NCBI GenBank assembly: GCA_047620505.1
Contig: JBLHKS010000044.1
Coordinates: 1 to 41,651, forward strand
Source of the DNA: JBLHKS01 sp047620505
Lineage (GTDB): Bacteria > Verrucomicrobiota > Verrucomicrobiia > Verrucomicrobiales > DEV007
Reading direction: 5' to 3'
Length of the DNA: 41,651 nt
This document shows, piece after piece, positions 40,956 to 41,651 of the stretch; positions within the stretch are counted from its first letter, which is position 1, and every line of letters starts with the position of its first letter. The translations under genes and the position numbers were made by a program. The notes under the pieces are model-generated. The model saw only the letters and a list, made by a program, of their open reading frames with translations, was not told the DNA's origin and ran no database searches.

Positions 40956-41651
40956 ATGCAATCCGCCCTACATATTAAAATTCTGGCCATGTTGATTCTA
41001 ACAGGCGTACTCGGGAGCATCGAAAGCTCGGCCGCAGAGACGGAAGTCTTCGTCTACGCTGAACCCTACGAAGTGCGGCTCGAAATTTTGGTCCCAGCCA
41101 ATCAACTGACGCCGCCCGGAAACACGGTAATCGATTCCAGCATCGGCGAGCAGCTGCTGGCGCGATGGGCGGACGAGCTGCGAAGCGTAATCGAGGTAAA
41201 AGCCGACGAAGCGCCAATCGCGCTTGAGCTCAGGTCGATCCAATTTGCGCGGCAAGACGACCAGGGGGTCGAGCCTGACGAGCGTGATGCAATTCCAATC
41301 GACGATGCTTTCGTAGCGATCGTGTTGTCCGCCGGCCATGATCAAATCCCTCAGTTTCTTGAATTCGCGTGGAAGTTTTCACCGCTCGACGAAAAAGGCA
41401 GAACTATCGCCGTTCAGTTCGAAGCAATGATCGCCGCAGAGACGATCGAGTTTTATCAGAAGGAATTTACGCTGACCTCCGATTCGCCGGTTTGTTCGTG
41501 GAAACCGCCTGTGGTGCAGAAAAGGCACGAGGAAACCCCGGTCGCGAATCAAAAATCCGCTGCTCGCTGGTTTCATTTTTCGGCAGTTCAAATCGGCGGC
41601 TTAGCATTGATTTCGCTGGTGATATTTTTGGTTTGCAAACGGGTGAAAATC
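40956..41651 (+). CDS. Paralogue of the preceding protein, cut off by the window end
   Basis: An ATG at 40956 opens a frame of 232 codons with no stop before base 41651, so the gene continues beyond the window. A signal peptide (IKILAMLILTGVLGSIESSAA) is followed by TEVFVYAEPYEVRLEILVP, which aligns with VYVEPFEVRNEVAF of the preceding protein. EPDERDAIPIDDAFVAIVLS matches FPDEREEIPASEALIAAVYA, and LEFAWKFSP matches IDLRWNFFP. A membrane helix begins near residue 210 (FSAVQIGGLALISLVIFLVC). It is thus a tandem paralogue, 34 bases downstream. A palindrome core falls in codons for EQLLA. Confidence 0.8.
   Translation, partial: MQSALHIKILAMLILTGVLGSIESSAAETEVFVYAEPYEVRLEILVPANQLTPPGNTVIDSSIGEQLLARWADELRSVIEVKADEAPIALELRSIQFARQDDQGVEPDERDAIPIDDAFVAIVLSAGHDQIPQFLEFAWKFSPLDEKGRTIAVQFEAMIAAETIEFYQKEFTLTSDSPVCSWKPPVVQKRHEETPVANQKSAARWFHFSAVQIGGLALISLVIFLVCKRVKI
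41149..41158. repeat. Iterated palindrome, 10-bp core
   Basis: Within GAGCAGCTGCTG, in the truncated paralogue at the window end, read as Glu-Gln-Leu-Leu (GEQLLARW). Confidence 0.8.

Overview
This window most likely comes from a Verrucomicrobiota chromosome, by eye at about 55-57% GC. The main evidence is a four-gene pseudopilin set whose members match the Verru_Chthon cassette A-B-C-D families (13227-19453). A second line of evidence is a dense series of PVC-type (Planctomycetes-Verrucomicrobia-Chlamydiae) CxxCH and Tat-exported protein families (DUF1501, DUF1552, DUF1549/DUF1553, DUF1592). There are no rRNA, tRNA, CRISPR, phage or transposase genes that I can recognise.

Layout. 96-1703 is the 3' part of an autotransporter with a degenerate protease motif. 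1786-2832 is a nucleoside-monophosphate kinase with an extra N-terminal domain. A 440-base stretch follows with strong hairpins and a leftward terminator but no convincing gene, and then an AraC regulator. 4107-13003 looks like an oxidative sugar module: a 3-keto-disaccharide hydrolase/propeller/cytochrome fusion, a secreted protein paired with an amidoligase, a ThuA-like protein and a second propeller/cytochrome. 13084-19453 is the pseudopilin operon. 19484-22024 holds a DUF1501 protein and a YejK/NdpA-like nucleoid protein. The divergent promoter gap after it contains a seven-unit hairpin tandem repeat. 22323-27416 is an operon of DUF1592, an HMA-like CxxC protein, DUF1552 and a peroxiredoxin. 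27475-32912 is a second DUF1592/DUF1552 operon on the other strand, with a LamG insertion and a heme-motif toroid protein. 33452-38260 is a DUF1553/DUF1501 operon interrupted by a nucleotidyltransferase. 38432 to the window end is a run of envelope proteins of unknown role, including two paralogues; the second runs off the window.

The most striking feature is not a gene. A palindromic word, CAGCAGCTGCTG, occurs perfectly 16 times, and its 10-bp core AGCAGCTGCT occurs 21 times. Copies are spaced about 1-4 kb apart through unrelated genes and gaps, in different reading frames, and they are concentrated just behind stop codons when intergenic. This behaves like a highly iterated palindrome (as HIP1 does in cyanobacteria) or a DNA uptake/architecture signal, and I know of no description of it. 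Each copy is listed as a repeat feature.

How the genes may work together (inference): most products are exported. The CxxCH proteins and their Tat-exported partners probably act in the periplasm on polysaccharides or their oxidised sugars, while the pseudopilins and the autotransporter act at the envelope. Only the kinase, regulator, amidoligase, nucleoid protein and nucleotidyltransferase look cytoplasmic.
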